A stretch of DNA of 64,000 nucleotides, taken from positions 62,001 to 126,000 of the forward strand of contig CAVWFK010000006.1 of assembly GCA_963754235.1 (NCBI GenBank), given 5' to 3'. The stretch is from DATAYA01 sp963754235 (GTDB lineage: Bacteria; Pseudomonadota; Alphaproteobacteria; Acetobacterales; Acetobacteraceae). The notes under the pieces were generated by a model. It was given only the letters and a program-made list of their open reading frames with translations, searched no databases and was not told the origin of the DNA. Of the stretch, positions 24,840 to 33,107 are shown in pieces. The position numbers and the translations under genes are program-made. The number at the start of each line of letters is the position of its first letter. Position 1 is the stretch's first letter.

Positions 24840-27629
24840 ATGACCAAGCGTATGCTCATCGATGCCACCCACGCCGAAGAGACCCGCGTGGTGGTGCTGG
24901 ACGGTAATCGCCTCGAAGACTACGACGTCGAGACTTCGACCAAGAGGCAGCTCAAGGGCAACATCTATCTCGCCAAGGTAGTGCGGGTGGAGCCCAGTCT
25001 GCAGGCCGCCTTCGTCGAGTACGGCGGCGGTCGCCACGGCTTCCTGGCATTCAGCGAGATCCACCCCGATTACTACCAGATCCCGGTCGCCGACCGGCAG
25101 CGGCTGCTCGACATGGCCGAGGAGGAGGCGCGCGCCGATCAAGAGCAGGAGGAGGCAGAGGACGCCCGCGCCGAAGCCGGGGTGCCGGGCGAGCGCGCCC
25201 CGCCGCGCGATTCTGCACCGCCCGATGCTGCACCGAGCGAACTCCCGGCCGAGGAAGCGCCGGACGGGCCTGCCAAGCCGAGCGTGACACCGGCCGCCAT
25301 CCCAGCCGAGCGCGTGTTCGCCGACGCCGAAGCGGCGCTGCCCGAGTCTGAACCCGCCGCGTCCGAACCCGCCGAAGCCGAACCGGCCAACATGCCGCGC
25401 GACCCGGGCGAACTCGGCGCCGACCTCGCTCCCGAAGCGCAGGAACCGGCGTGGGAACCGATGCCGGAACCGGCCGCCGAGGATTACCCCGCCGAACCGG
25501 AGCCGGTGGCCGAGGCGGAGTCCGCCCCGGAGGAGGCGTTCGACGAGGCCGAGGACGCCCCGCCGCCCGAGACGGTCGGCGGCGACAGCGCCGAAGAGGC
25601 GGCGGAGCGGCGGTCCGCGCCGCGATTCCTGCGCAACTACAAGATCCAGGAAGTCATCCGCCGCCGCCAGATCCTGCTCGTGCAGGTGGTCAAGGAGGAG
25701 CGCGGCACGAAGGGCGCGGCGCTCACCACCTATATCTCGCTCGCCGGCCGCTACTGCGTGCTGATGCCGAACTCGCCACGCGGCGGCGGCATCTCGCGCA
25801 AGATCACCGCGGCCGCCGACCGCAAGCGGCTGCGCGAGGTCACCGCCGAGCTGGACATCCCCCGCGGCATGGGCCTGATCGTGCGCACCGCCGGTGCCAA
25901 CCGCCCCAAGCCCGAGATCAAGCGCGACTGCGAATACCTGCTGCGGATGTGGGATGAAATCCGCGAGCGCACCCTCGCTTCGGTCGCACCCGCGCTGATC
26001 TATGAGGAAGCGAACCTCATCAAGCGCGCGATCCGGGACGGCTACTCGCGCGACATCGAGGAGGTAGTAGTGGACGGCGAGGACGCCTGGAAGGCGGCCC
26101 GCGAATTCATGCGGATGCTGATGCCGACCCACGCCAAGAAGGTGATGCTCTGGCGCAATGGCGGCCAGCCGCTGTTCGCCCATGAGCAGGTCGAAGCGCA
26201 GCTCGATGCGATGCTGAGCCCGACCGTGCAGCTCCGCTCCGGCGGCTACCTGGTGATCAACCAAGCCGAGGCGCTGGTCGCGATCGACGTCAACTCCGGC
26301 CGTTCGACGCGCGAGCGCGGCGTCGAGGAAACCGCGTTGCGCACCAACCTCGAAGCGGCCGACGAGGCGGCGCGACAGTTGCGGCTGCGCGATCTCGCCG
26401 GCCTGATCGTGATCGACTTCATCGACATGGAGGCGCGCCGGCACAATGGGATGGTCGAGCGGCGCGTCAAGGATGCGCTGAAGAGCGACCGCGCGCGCAT
26501 CCAGGTCGGCCATATCAGCCATTTCGGCCTGCTGGAGATGAGCCGGCAGCGGCTGCGGCCCTCGCTGGTCGAAACCAGCTTCGCCGCCTGCCCGCATTGC
26601 GGCGGCACCGGCCATGTGCGCAGTACCGAGAGTTCGGCGTTGCACGTCCTGCGCGCGATCGAGGATGAGGGGGCGAAGCGCCACGCCGCCGAAATCGTCG
26701 TGCATGTCGGGGGGGCGATCGCGCTCTACATCCTCAACCACAAACGCCTAAGGCTGGCCGAGATCGAGGCGCGGACCGGAATGCACGTCGCCTTTGCCGC
26801 CGACGAGACGCTGATCCCGCCGCACTCGCGCATCGAGCGGGTGCGGGCGCAAACCCCGGGCACAGCGCCGCCAGCGATCCGGCAGGACGACGCGGCGGTT
26901 CGCCACCCGCCTGAGAACAGGGGCGCTGAGGAGGACGGCTTCGAGGAGGCGGCCGAGAGCGACGAGGCCGCCGAGGCGCCGGAGGCGGGCGAGATGCGGG
27001 AGGCCGCCGGGGCAGTGGCGGGCGCGCCGCCCCGCGACGAGAACGGCGCGGGCGAGCTCGGCGAGAGGCGCCGGCGGCGACGCCGGAGGCGGCGTGGGGG
27101 CCGCCGCGAGGATAGCATTGGGGCGGCGGCACCGGAGCCGGCGGAAGCGGCCGAAACCCCGCCTGCCGCCGACGAGGACGCGGCCGAGCGCGGGCGGCGG
27201 CGGGGCCGGCGCAGCGGGCGGCGGCGGCGCGAGGAGGGGGAGCCCGTGCCAGAGCCGGTGCCGATCGCAGAGTCGGTGCCAGGGCCGGAGCCGGTCGCGA
27301 CTTATGCCGGTCCCACCCCGGCAGACCCGTTCGCCGGCCACGCCTTCGAGCTGTTCGACGCGATCGATGCGGTGGCGGAGCAGGTGGCGGCACCGCCTCC
27401 CTCGCCCTCGCCTGCCTTGTCGGCCGCCGGCCCGGACGTGGCTGCGCCCGCGGCGGAGGCCGCTTCCGCAACCGCGCCGCCGGCCGACGACTCGCTGACT
27501 ATCCCGCCGCCGCCGGAGCCGGCCCCGCCATCGGAGGAGGAAACCACGCCCCAGCCCGCGATCCGGCCGGTCCTGATCACCGCCGAGGCGCCGCCCCAGG
27601 AGCGCCGCCGCGGCTGGTGGCGGCGCTGA
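24840..27629 (+). CDS. rne: Ribonuclease E/G family endoribonuclease
   Basis: A large RNase E of 929 residues, the main mRNA-decay and rRNA-processing endonuclease. The N-terminal S1 region (NIYLAKVVRVEPSLQAAFVEYGGGRHGFLA) is split by an acidic Ala/Glu/Pro-rich insert at about residues 100-260, common in alphaproteobacteria. The catalytic DNase-I-like domain has AIDVNSGRSTRERGVEETA and IVIDFIDMEARRHN, and the zinc link is CPHCGGTGHVRS. The C-terminal 250 residues are disordered, with arginine-rich RNA-binding blocks (RRRRRRRRGGRRE) and Pro/Ala stretches, probably a degradosome scaffold. Intact. Confidence 0.93.
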   Translation: MTKRMLIDATHAEETRVVVLDGNRLEDYDVETSTKRQLKGNIYLAKVVRVEPSLQAAFVEYGGGRHGFLAFSEIHPDYYQIPVADRQRLLDMAEEEARADQEQEEAEDARAEAGVPGERAPPRDSAPPDAAPSELPAEEAPDGPAKPSVTPAAIPAERVFADAEAALPESEPAASEPAEAEPANMPRDPGELGADLAPEAQEPAWEPMPEPAAEDYPAEPEPVAEAESAPEEAFDEAEDAPPPETVGGDSAEEAAERRSAPRFLRNYKIQEVIRRRQILLVQVVKEERGTKGAALTTYISLAGRYCVLMPNSPRGGGISRKITAAADRKRLREVTAELDIPRGMGLIVRTAGANRPKPEIKRDCEYLLRMWDEIRERTLASVAPALIYEEANLIKRAIRDGYSRDIEEVVVDGEDAWKAAREFMRMLMPTHAKKVMLWRNGGQPLFAHEQVEAQLDAMLSPTVQLRSGGYLVINQAEALVAIDVNSGRSTRERGVEETALRTNLEAADEAARQLRLRDLAGLIVIDFIDMEARRHNGMVERRVKDALKSDRARIQVGHISHFGLLEMSRQRLRPSLVETSFAACPHCGGTGHVRSTESSALHVLRAIEDEGAKRHAAEIVVHVGGAIALYILNHKRLRLAEIEARTGMHVAFAADETLIPPHSRIERVRAQTPGTAPPAIRQDDAAVRHPPENRGAEEDGFEEAAESDEAAEAPEAGEMREAAGAVAGAPPRDENGAGELGERRRRRRRRRRGGRREDSIGAAAPEPAEAAETPPAADEDAAERGRRRGRRSGRRRREEGEPVPEPVPIAESVPGPEPVATYAGPTPADPFAGHAFELFDAIDAVAEQVAAPPPSPSPALSAAGPDVAAPAAEAASATAPPADDSLTIPPPPEPAPPSEEETTPQPAIRPVLITAEAPPQERRRGWWRR

Positions 27630-27634
27630 CCGGC

Positions 27635-28264
27635 TCAGCCTTGCCGGCGGCGCCCCGGTGCCTTGCGGGCGAACACCAGGCCGGCGAAGCCGATCCCGAG
27701 CACCGCGAGGCCCGCCGGCTCGGGGACCGGCGTGGTTGTGTTCACCGTCACCGTGCCGACCGCAAATCCCGGATCAACCTGGTCGGAGAGCTCGATGGAG
27801 TCGAAGGCCGCGCCGTTGAAGCTCAGCAGCCCCTGCCCGAGCACGTCGTTCGGCGGCACGGTCCCGGTGGCCGAGGTCGAGCCCACCAGGCTGCCACCGT
27901 TGAAGGCCTTGAGGTCCAGCGTGCCCGACCCTTTCACATCGAGGCCGAAGCGGAAGCTGACGCTGGTCACCGGTGCGCTGAAGGCAATGTCGAGCGGCAC
28001 GAACGCATCGCTGCCCAGACCGCTGTTGAAAACCACGCTGCCCGGGATCGTAACGAAAGTGCTCGGCCCGGTGAAGAACCCGCCGGGATCGTGGGGAGCA
28101 GGAGCACTGAACGTCGCCGTGATGCCGCCCGCACTGGTCGGGAATGGGGTCGGCGTGCCGATAACCGGATCGGTGAAGGTGATCGGTGCGGCGATGGCAG
28201 CCGGCGCCGCCAGCGCCAGACCGGCGGCTACCCACCCTGTGATCGCGGCGGTTCGAGCGTACAT
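27635..28264 (-). CDS. PEP-CTERM sorted extracellular protein
   Basis: A 209-residue secreted protein with a signal peptide (GWVAAGLALAAPAAIA) and a C-terminal sorting signal VPEPAGLAVLGIGFAGLVFA followed by RKAPGRRRQG. The mature region is beta-rich, with segments such as SVSFRFGLDVKGSGTLDLKA and GAAFDSIELSD typical of PEP-CTERM proteins of unknown role. It is convergent with rne, five bases from its stop. One of four such proteins in the window. Confidence 0.8.
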   Translation of the reverse strand: MYARTAAITGWVAAGLALAAPAAIAAPITFTDPVIGTPTPFPTSAGGITATFSAPAPHDPGGFFTGPSTFVTIPGSVVFNSGLGSDAFVPLDIAFSAPVTSVSFRFGLDVKGSGTLDLKAFNGGSLVGSTSATGTVPPNDVLGQGLLSFNGAAFDSIELSDQVDPGFAVGTVTVNTTTPVPEPAGLAVLGIGFAGLVFARKAPGRRRQG

Positions 28265-28363
28265 CGTGCGGACCTCCCTTGGCGCGGCTCCAACCGCCGT
28301 CTCTTAGCATATGTTAATGACTTAGACACGGAATACCAGCGGATTCTGTAACGGCAAGGTGGA

Positions 28364-28804
28364 ATGAATACGATGCGGCACAGTTCTGCTCTGCCGCTGC
28401 TGCTCGCCGTCCTCCTTGCTGGCTGTGCCGCGCTGCGCCCGGCACCGCAGCCCGGACTGCCTCTGGTCGAGACGGCGCCCGGCTGCCGCGCGCAGCACTC
28501 GCTGATGGACCTTCGCTATTATGTGTACGGCCTCGAGGGTGCGACGATGGTGGCGGCGCCCGGCGTCGCCTGTCCGATGCCGCTCGATGTGTACGAAGGG
28601 TTCTTGCGCGCGATCTACGTGGTGACGGGGGCCCGCGTCACCCTCTCGCCGGCGCACGGCACCGCCACGATCGTGCGGACCGCCGCCGGCCACGTCGCGG
28701 TGATCTACCGCTCCGCCCCGGGCTTTACCGGGCAGGACGGGTTCGCCGTCGCCGTGCTGCCCGCCGCTGTGCGGGTGCCGGTCTCGGTCACGGTCGGCCC
28801 GTGA
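28364..28804 (+). CDS. Small lipoprotein, unknown function
   Basis: A 146-residue predicted lipoprotein: signal peptide with the lipobox LLAGC at about residues 17-21, so the mature protein starts at Cys and is lipid-anchored. The rest (LMDLRYYVYGLEGATMV, DVYEGFLRAIYVVTGARV) matches no family I know. Its stop codon lies within the first unit of a 12-base tandem repeat, and its last 100 bases overlap the extended 3' end of the convergent trmB gene. Confidence 0.6.
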   Translation: MNTMRHSSALPLLLAVLLAGCAALRPAPQPGLPLVETAPGCRAQHSLMDLRYYVYGLEGATMVAAPGVACPMPLDVYEGFLRAIYVVTGARVTLSPAHGTATIVRTAAGHVAVIYRSAPGFTGQDGFAVAVLPAAVRVPVSVTVGP

Positions 28805-29589
28805 GGCTGGGCGTGAGGCTGGGCGTGAGGCTGGGCGTGAGGCTGGGCGCGGCGCAGCGACCAGTAGAGCGGCCGCCGCCCCTCACGCAGCGCCTTCGCC
28901 TCGTAGCGCGTCGGCGGCCAGTCCGGCGGCCGCGCCGCCACCGGCGCTGCCACATCGAACAGCGCCTGCGCGGATAGCACCTCGGCCATCCACGCCTGAC
29001 AGGTCGGATCGTCGGTCGCGATCCGCCACTCCGCCCCTGGCCGCAGCGCGCGCGCCACCGGCGGCAGCAACGCCGGATGCACGAAGCGACGCTTGGCGTG
29101 GCGCGCTTTCGGCCAGGGATCGGGGAACAGCAGAAACAGCGCATCGAGGGCGCCCGCGGGCAGACGGCGCAGCAGGTCGCGTGCGTCCGCGGGCCAGATC
29201 CGCAGATTGGGCGGCAGCGGCGCCGCCGCCTCGTCCCCCTCTGCCACCAGCGCCGAAAGCATCGAACAGATGCCGTTCTCGAACACCTCGCAGGCGATCA
29301 GCCCTGCCTCGGGGTGCGCCCTCGCCAGCGCCCGCGCGTGCTCGCCGCCGCCGAAACCCACCTCCAGCCACAGAGCGCGCACCGGGGCCGCGAACGCCGC
29401 CCGCGGATCGTCCGCCTGCGCAGGCGAGAAGCGCAGGCGCGGCAGCGTTACCTGGAGCAGGCGGCGCTGGCGCGGCCGCAGCGCGTGGCCACGGGCGCGG
29501 CCGTAGAGCCGGTCGGGGGGTGGCTTGAGCGCGCCGTTCAGCGCCCCAGCGCCGCGCGCAGCGCCGGCACCAGATCGGTCCGCTCCCAC
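28705..29589 (-). CDS. trmB: tRNA (guanine-N7-)-methyltransferase TrmB with repeat-derived tail
   Basis: TrmB methylates G46 of tRNAs using SAM. SAM motif I is ALWLEVGFGGGEHA, followed by LFLLFPDPWPKARHAKRRF, which is the family hallmark, and RIATDDPTCQAWM. The normal protein end, near YEAKALREGRRPLYWSLRR, is extended by four AQPH repeats and about 30 further residues that run antisense through the lipoprotein gene. The start is uncertain: the ATG at 29589 lies inside metK, giving a 52-base overlap. Follows metK, so probably co-transcribed. Confidence 0.88.
   Translation of the reverse strand: MGADRSGAGAARGAGALNGALKPPPDRLYGRARGHALRPRQRRLLQVTLPRLRFSPAQADDPRAAFAAPVRALWLEVGFGGGEHARALARAHPEAGLIACEVFENGICSMLSALVAEGDEAAAPLPPNLRIWPADARDLLRRLPAGALDALFLLFPDPWPKARHAKRRFVHPALLPPVARALRPGAEWRIATDDPTCQAWMAEVLSAQALFDVAAPVAARPPDWPPTRYEAKALREGRRPLYWSLRRAQPHAQPHAQPHAQPHGPTVTETGTRTAAGSTATANPSCPVKPGAER
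28801..28848. repeat. Four tandem copies of a 12-base repeat
   Basis: GTGAGGCTGGGC occurs four times in perfect tandem at 28801, 28813, 28825 and 28837. On the plus strand the first unit supplies the TGA stop of the lipoprotein gene. On the minus strand each unit encodes the tetrapeptide AQPH in the C-terminal extension of TrmB. Confidence 0.9.
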
Positions 29590-30722
29590 GAGAATCGCCC
29601 TTCATTGTCCGGCGCGCGGCCGAAATGGCCGTAGGCGGCGGTCGCGGCATAGATCGGGCGGCTCAGTTTCAGGTGCTCGCGAATGCCGCGAGGCGAGAGA
29701 TCGACCACCTCGCGCAATGCCTTCTCGATGCTCCGCTCGTCCACGTCGCGACCGGTGCCTTGCAGATCGACATAGACCGAGAGCGGGTGCGAGATGCCGA
29801 TCGCGTAGCTGATCTGGATCGTGCAGCGGCTGGCAAGCTCGGCGGCGACCACGTTCTTGGCGAGATACCGGCACGCATAGGCGCCGCTGCGATCCACCTT
29901 GGTCGGATCCTTGCCGCTGAACGCACCGCCGCCGTGAGGGGCGGCGCCGCCATAGGTATCGACGATGATCTTGCGACCCGTGAGCCCGCAATCGCCGTCC
30001 GGTCCGCCGATCACGAACTTGCCCGTGGGGTTCACGTAGAACTCGTCCTCGGCGCACATCCAGCCGTGCGGCAGCACGCCCTCCACCAGCGGCCAGAGCA
30101 GGCCTCTGACCTCGGCCTGATCGAGGCGTTCCTCGTGCTGGGTGGAGACCACCACGCTGGTCGCCGCCACCGGCTTGCCGTCGATGTAGCGCAGCGTCAC
30201 CTGGCTCTTCGCGTCCGGCAGCAGGCCCGCCACCGCCTTGTCGCCCGCCTTGCGCAGCTCGCTGATGCGGCGAAGGATCAGATGCGCGTAATGGATCGGC
30301 GCCGGCATCAGCGCCTCGGTCTCGGTGCAGGCATAGCCGAACATGATGCCCTGGTCGCCGGCGCCCTCATCCTTGTTGCCGGCGCGGTCCACGCCCTGCG
30401 CGATGTCGGATGACTGCGCGTGCAGATGGCACTCGATGCTGGCGTCGCGCCAGGAGAAGCCGGGCTGGTCGTAGCCGATGTCGTGGATCGCGCGCCGCGC
30501 GAGATGCACGAGCAGGTCGGGGGTCACGCTCTCCGGCCCGCGGGTCTCGCCGGCCAGGATCACGCGGTTGGTCGTCACCAGCGTCTCGCAGGCGACGCGC
30601 GCGTGCGGATCGGCGGCGAGATAGGCGTCCAGAACCGTGTCGCTGATGCGGTCGGCCACCTTGTCGGGATGGCCCTCAGAGACCGATTCGGATGTGAACA
30701 GGAACTCGCCGGTATCGCGCAT
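29538..30722 (-). CDS. metK: S-adenosylmethionine synthetase
   Basis: MetK makes SAM from methionine and ATP. The ATP motif region FTSESVSEGHPDKVADRISD opens the protein; GAGDQGIMFGYA (hexapeptide region) and GGGAFSGKDPTKVDRSGAY (P-loop-like) are present. 394 residues, intact, with start at 30722 after an agaggga-type ribosome site. No SAM riboswitch was recognised in the 109 bases upstream. It supplies the cofactor used by the trmB product encoded directly downstream. Confidence 0.95.
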   Translation of the reverse strand: MRDTGEFLFTSESVSEGHPDKVADRISDTVLDAYLAADPHARVACETLVTTNRVILAGETRGPESVTPDLLVHLARRAIHDIGYDQPGFSWRDASIECHLHAQSSDIAQGVDRAGNKDEGAGDQGIMFGYACTETEALMPAPIHYAHLILRRISELRKAGDKAVAGLLPDAKSQVTLRYIDGKPVAATSVVVSTQHEERLDQAEVRGLLWPLVEGVLPHGWMCAEDEFYVNPTGKFVIGGPDGDCGLTGRKIIVDTYGGAAPHGGGAFSGKDPTKVDRSGAYACRYLAKNVVAAELASRCTIQISYAIGISHPLSVYVDLQGTGRDVDERSIEKALREVVDLSPRGIREHLKLSRPIYAATAAYGHFGRAPDNEGRFSWERTDLVPALRAALGR

Positions 30723-30831
30723 GGGTTTCCCTCTTGTCGCGCAAGGCCGCCCGGCAGGATGCAGGGCGCGGCGGTGTGTGGCGGAAAGCCCGGAGAGGGT
30801 CAAGCAGGAGAGGGTCCAGCAGCCGGGCGCC

Positions 30832-31605
30832 TCATCCCAAACCCAGCACGTCGCGCATGCTGTAGAGGCCGGGCGGGCGACCCGCCGCCCAGCGCGCCGC
30901 GCGCACCGCACCGGCCGCGAATACGCCGCGATCGAAGGCGCGGTGGCTGAGTGCCACGTGCTCGCTGGCGCCCGCGAACAGCAACGTGTGCTCGCCCACC
31001 ACCTGCCCGCCGCGCAGGGCCGCGAAGCCGATCGCGCCCGCTTCGCGCACGCCGGTGTGCCCGTCGCGCCCGCTCTGGCGCACGTCCTCCAGCGCCACTC
31101 CACGTCCGGCGGCGACGGCGCGGCCGAGTGCCACTGCAGTGCCCGACGGCGCATCGACTTTCTGTCGGTGGTGCATCTCGACGATCTCGGCGTCGTACGC
31201 CTCGCCCGGAAGCGCCGCGGCAAGCCTCTGGGCGAGCGCCAGCAGAATCGTCACGCCGGGGGCGAAATTGGCCGCGTACACGACCGCGATCCGGGCCGCC
31301 GCTCGACCCACTTCCGCCTCGGCCTCTGCCGAGAGGCCGGATGTGCCGAGCACCCAGGCGGTGTCGGCTTGCGCCAGCGCGGCCGCGTGGGCGGGAGCGG
31401 CCGCGGCGGTGGTGAAGTCGATCACCACGTCGCAAGCAGCCGCCAGCGCGGCGATGTCGGGGAACAACGCGACGGCCGCCGGCGGCGTGGCGGCGCTGCC
31501 CGGCCGCAGCGTGCCGCCGGCGAGGCTAAGTGCCGCGTCCGCCTGCACCGCCGCAACCACCAGCCGGCCCATGCGTCCGCCGACACCCGCTATTCCGATT
31601 TGCAT
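30832..31605 (-). CDS. dapB: 4-hydroxy-tetrahydrodipicolinate reductase
   Basis: DapB reduces hydroxy-tetrahydrodipicolinate in lysine and diaminopimelate synthesis. The Rossmann start MQIGIAGVGGRMGR, VVIDFTTAAAAPAHA, the catalytic EIVEMHHRQKVDAPSGTA region and SHRAFDRGVFAAGAVRAARW are all visible. Start 31605 is chosen since this glycine-rich motif begins the family. 257 residues, intact. It follows dnaJ after a 260-base gap and precedes metK. Confidence 0.95.
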   Translation of the reverse strand: MQIGIAGVGGRMGRLVVAAVQADAALSLAGGTLRPGSAATPPAAVALFPDIAALAAACDVVIDFTTAAAAPAHAAALAQADTAWVLGTSGLSAEAEAEVGRAAARIAVVYAANFAPGVTILLALAQRLAAALPGEAYDAEIVEMHHRQKVDAPSGTAVALGRAVAAGRGVALEDVRQSGRDGHTGVREAGAIGFAALRGGQVVGEHTLLFAGASEHVALSHRAFDRGVFAAGAVRAARWAAGRPPGLYSMRDVLGLG

Positions 31606-31864
31606 TGTCGGCCCCCGTACACGATCTGGACACGATCCGGGTGTACAAGATCCGGGCGCCGAGGCGGCGCGTTCCTCGAGGGATCGCGCCGCCGGCACCC
31701 GGTCCACGGCGCAGGTGGGGGGGGACGGCGCCGCAGATGAACGGTAACGTAGCGTAGGCGCGGTGGGTTTCAACGGCATCTGTCAAGAAAATTGGTGACG
31801 CCGTTGCGAGCAAAATTAATCTTTTCTTAGCCGCGTGCCATCTCCGCAACAGGTCGTCAGGCGA
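31606..31864. other. Gap between dnaJ and dapB with AT-rich promoter-like patch
   Basis: About 260 bases without a gene. At 31768-31830 there is an AT-rich patch; on the minus strand it contains a TTGACA and a 6-base inverted repeat, aacggc...gccgtt, about 34 bases across. It probably holds the dapB promoter, but no good -10 element at the right spacing was found. Confidence 0.35.
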
Positions 31865-32995
31865 TCAACTCCGGCCGTCAAAGAACTCCCGCACCTTGGC
31901 GAAGAAACCGTCGTGTTCGGGGCTGTGCCTGGCCTCGCCGCCTTCCTCGGCCTCGAACTGCTCCAGCAGTTCGCGCTGACGCCGGGTGAGATGCTGCGGC
32001 GTCTCGATCGAGACCTGGATGAACATGTCGCCGCGCGCGGCGCTGCGCAGCACCGAAAACCCCTTGCCGCGCAGCCGGAATTGATCGCCGCCCTGGGTGC
32101 CGGGCGGAATCTTCACCCGCGCGGCACTGCCGTCGATCGCCGGCACCTCGATCTCGCCCCCGAGCGCCGCCTGCGTCATGCGCAGCGGCACGCGGCAGAA
32201 CACGTTGGCGCCGTCGCGCTGGAACAGGGAATGCGGCCGGATCGCGACATGCACGTAGAGATCGCCCGGCGGGGCGGCGGGGCCGCCCGCCTCGCCCTCG
32301 CCGGCGAGCCGGATACGAGTCCCGTCCTCAACGCCGGCGGGGATCGCCACCTGAAGCGAGCGCTCGCGCGGCACCGTGCCCGAACCCTGACAGACGCGGC
32401 AGGGATGGCGGATCACCCGGCCCCGCCCCCCGCAGGTGACGCAGGTGCGCTCGACCACGAAGAAGCCCTGCGCCGCGCGCACCTTGCCGAGCCCGTTGCA
32501 GGTCGGGCAGATCTCGGCGCCGCGATTCTTGGTCTCCGACCCGGTGCCGGCGCAGGCCTCGCAGGCGACGCGGGTGGGCACGCGCACCGTCGCCTTGGCG
32601 CCGGCGAAGGCAGCCACGAGGTCGATCTCGACCTGAGCGCTGATGTCGGCGCCGGTGCGGGTGCGCCCGCCGCGGCGATTACCCATCAGGTCGCCGAACA
32701 TCTGATCGAATATGTCGCCAAGGCCGCCGGCGTCGAAGCCGCCGGAGTGGAAGCCGCCGCCGCCACCCTGCTCGAAGGCGGCGTGGCCGAAACGGTCGTA
32801 GGCGGCGCGCTTCTGGTCGTCGCGCAGCACCTCGTACGCCTCGCTCACCTCCTTGAACCGCGCCTCGGCCTTCGCGTCGCCCGGGTTGCGGTCCGGGTGG
32901 TACTGCATCGCGAGCTTGCGGTAGGCTTTCTTGAGATCGTCGCCGCTCGCGTCGCGTCCGACCCCGAGCATCGTGTAATAGTCCTGCTTCACCAT
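31865..32995 (-). CDS. dnaJ: Chaperone DnaJ
   Basis: The Hsp40 co-chaperone that stimulates DnaK. It has a J-domain with the HPD motif (KLAMQYHPDRNPGD), a Gly/Phe region (FEQGGGGGFHSGGFD), four CxxCxGxG-type zinc repeats (CEACAGTGS, CPTCNGLGK, CVTCGGRGR, CRVCQGSGT) and the C-terminal substrate-binding domains. 376 residues, intact. It lies downstream of dnaK with a strong hairpin between. Confidence 0.96.
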   Translation of the reverse strand: MVKQDYYTMLGVGRDASGDDLKKAYRKLAMQYHPDRNPGDAKAEARFKEVSEAYEVLRDDQKRAAYDRFGHAAFEQGGGGGFHSGGFDAGGLGDIFDQMFGDLMGNRRGGRTRTGADISAQVEIDLVAAFAGAKATVRVPTRVACEACAGTGSETKNRGAEICPTCNGLGKVRAAQGFFVVERTCVTCGGRGRVIRHPCRVCQGSGTVPRERSLQVAIPAGVEDGTRIRLAGEGEAGGPAAPPGDLYVHVAIRPHSLFQRDGANVFCRVPLRMTQAALGGEIEVPAIDGSAARVKIPPGTQGGDQFRLRGKGFSVLRSAARGDMFIQVSIETPQHLTRRQRELLEQFEAEEGGEARHSPEHDGFFAKVREFFDGRS

Positions 32996-33046
32996 CCCCG
33001 TTCAGCCTCGCCGACCTGCGGCCCTTCTGGGAGCGCCGTAAACATG

Positions 33047-33081
33047 GCGACGCCCGCCTTCGGATGAAGCGCGGGCGTCGC
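33047..33081 (-). promoter_or_regulatory. Strong hairpin between dnaK and dnaJ
   Basis: gcgacgcccgc (33047-33057) and gcgggcgtcgc (33071-33081) pair perfectly. Inside, CTTC/GAAG extend the stem with one bulged base to about 15 pairs closed by a four-base loop. There is no U-run after it on the minus strand, so it fits an mRNA-stabilising, processing or partial-attenuation element between the two cistrons better than a full terminator. Confidence 0.65.
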
Positions 33082-33107
33082 GGGGGATCAAGCCTTTCCT
33101 TTCGGGA

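Noticed and set aside
30723..30831. Possible SAM riboswitch before metK
   Set aside because: The 109-base region shows neither the SAM-II nor the SAM/SAH core sequence pattern I know, so it is not called.
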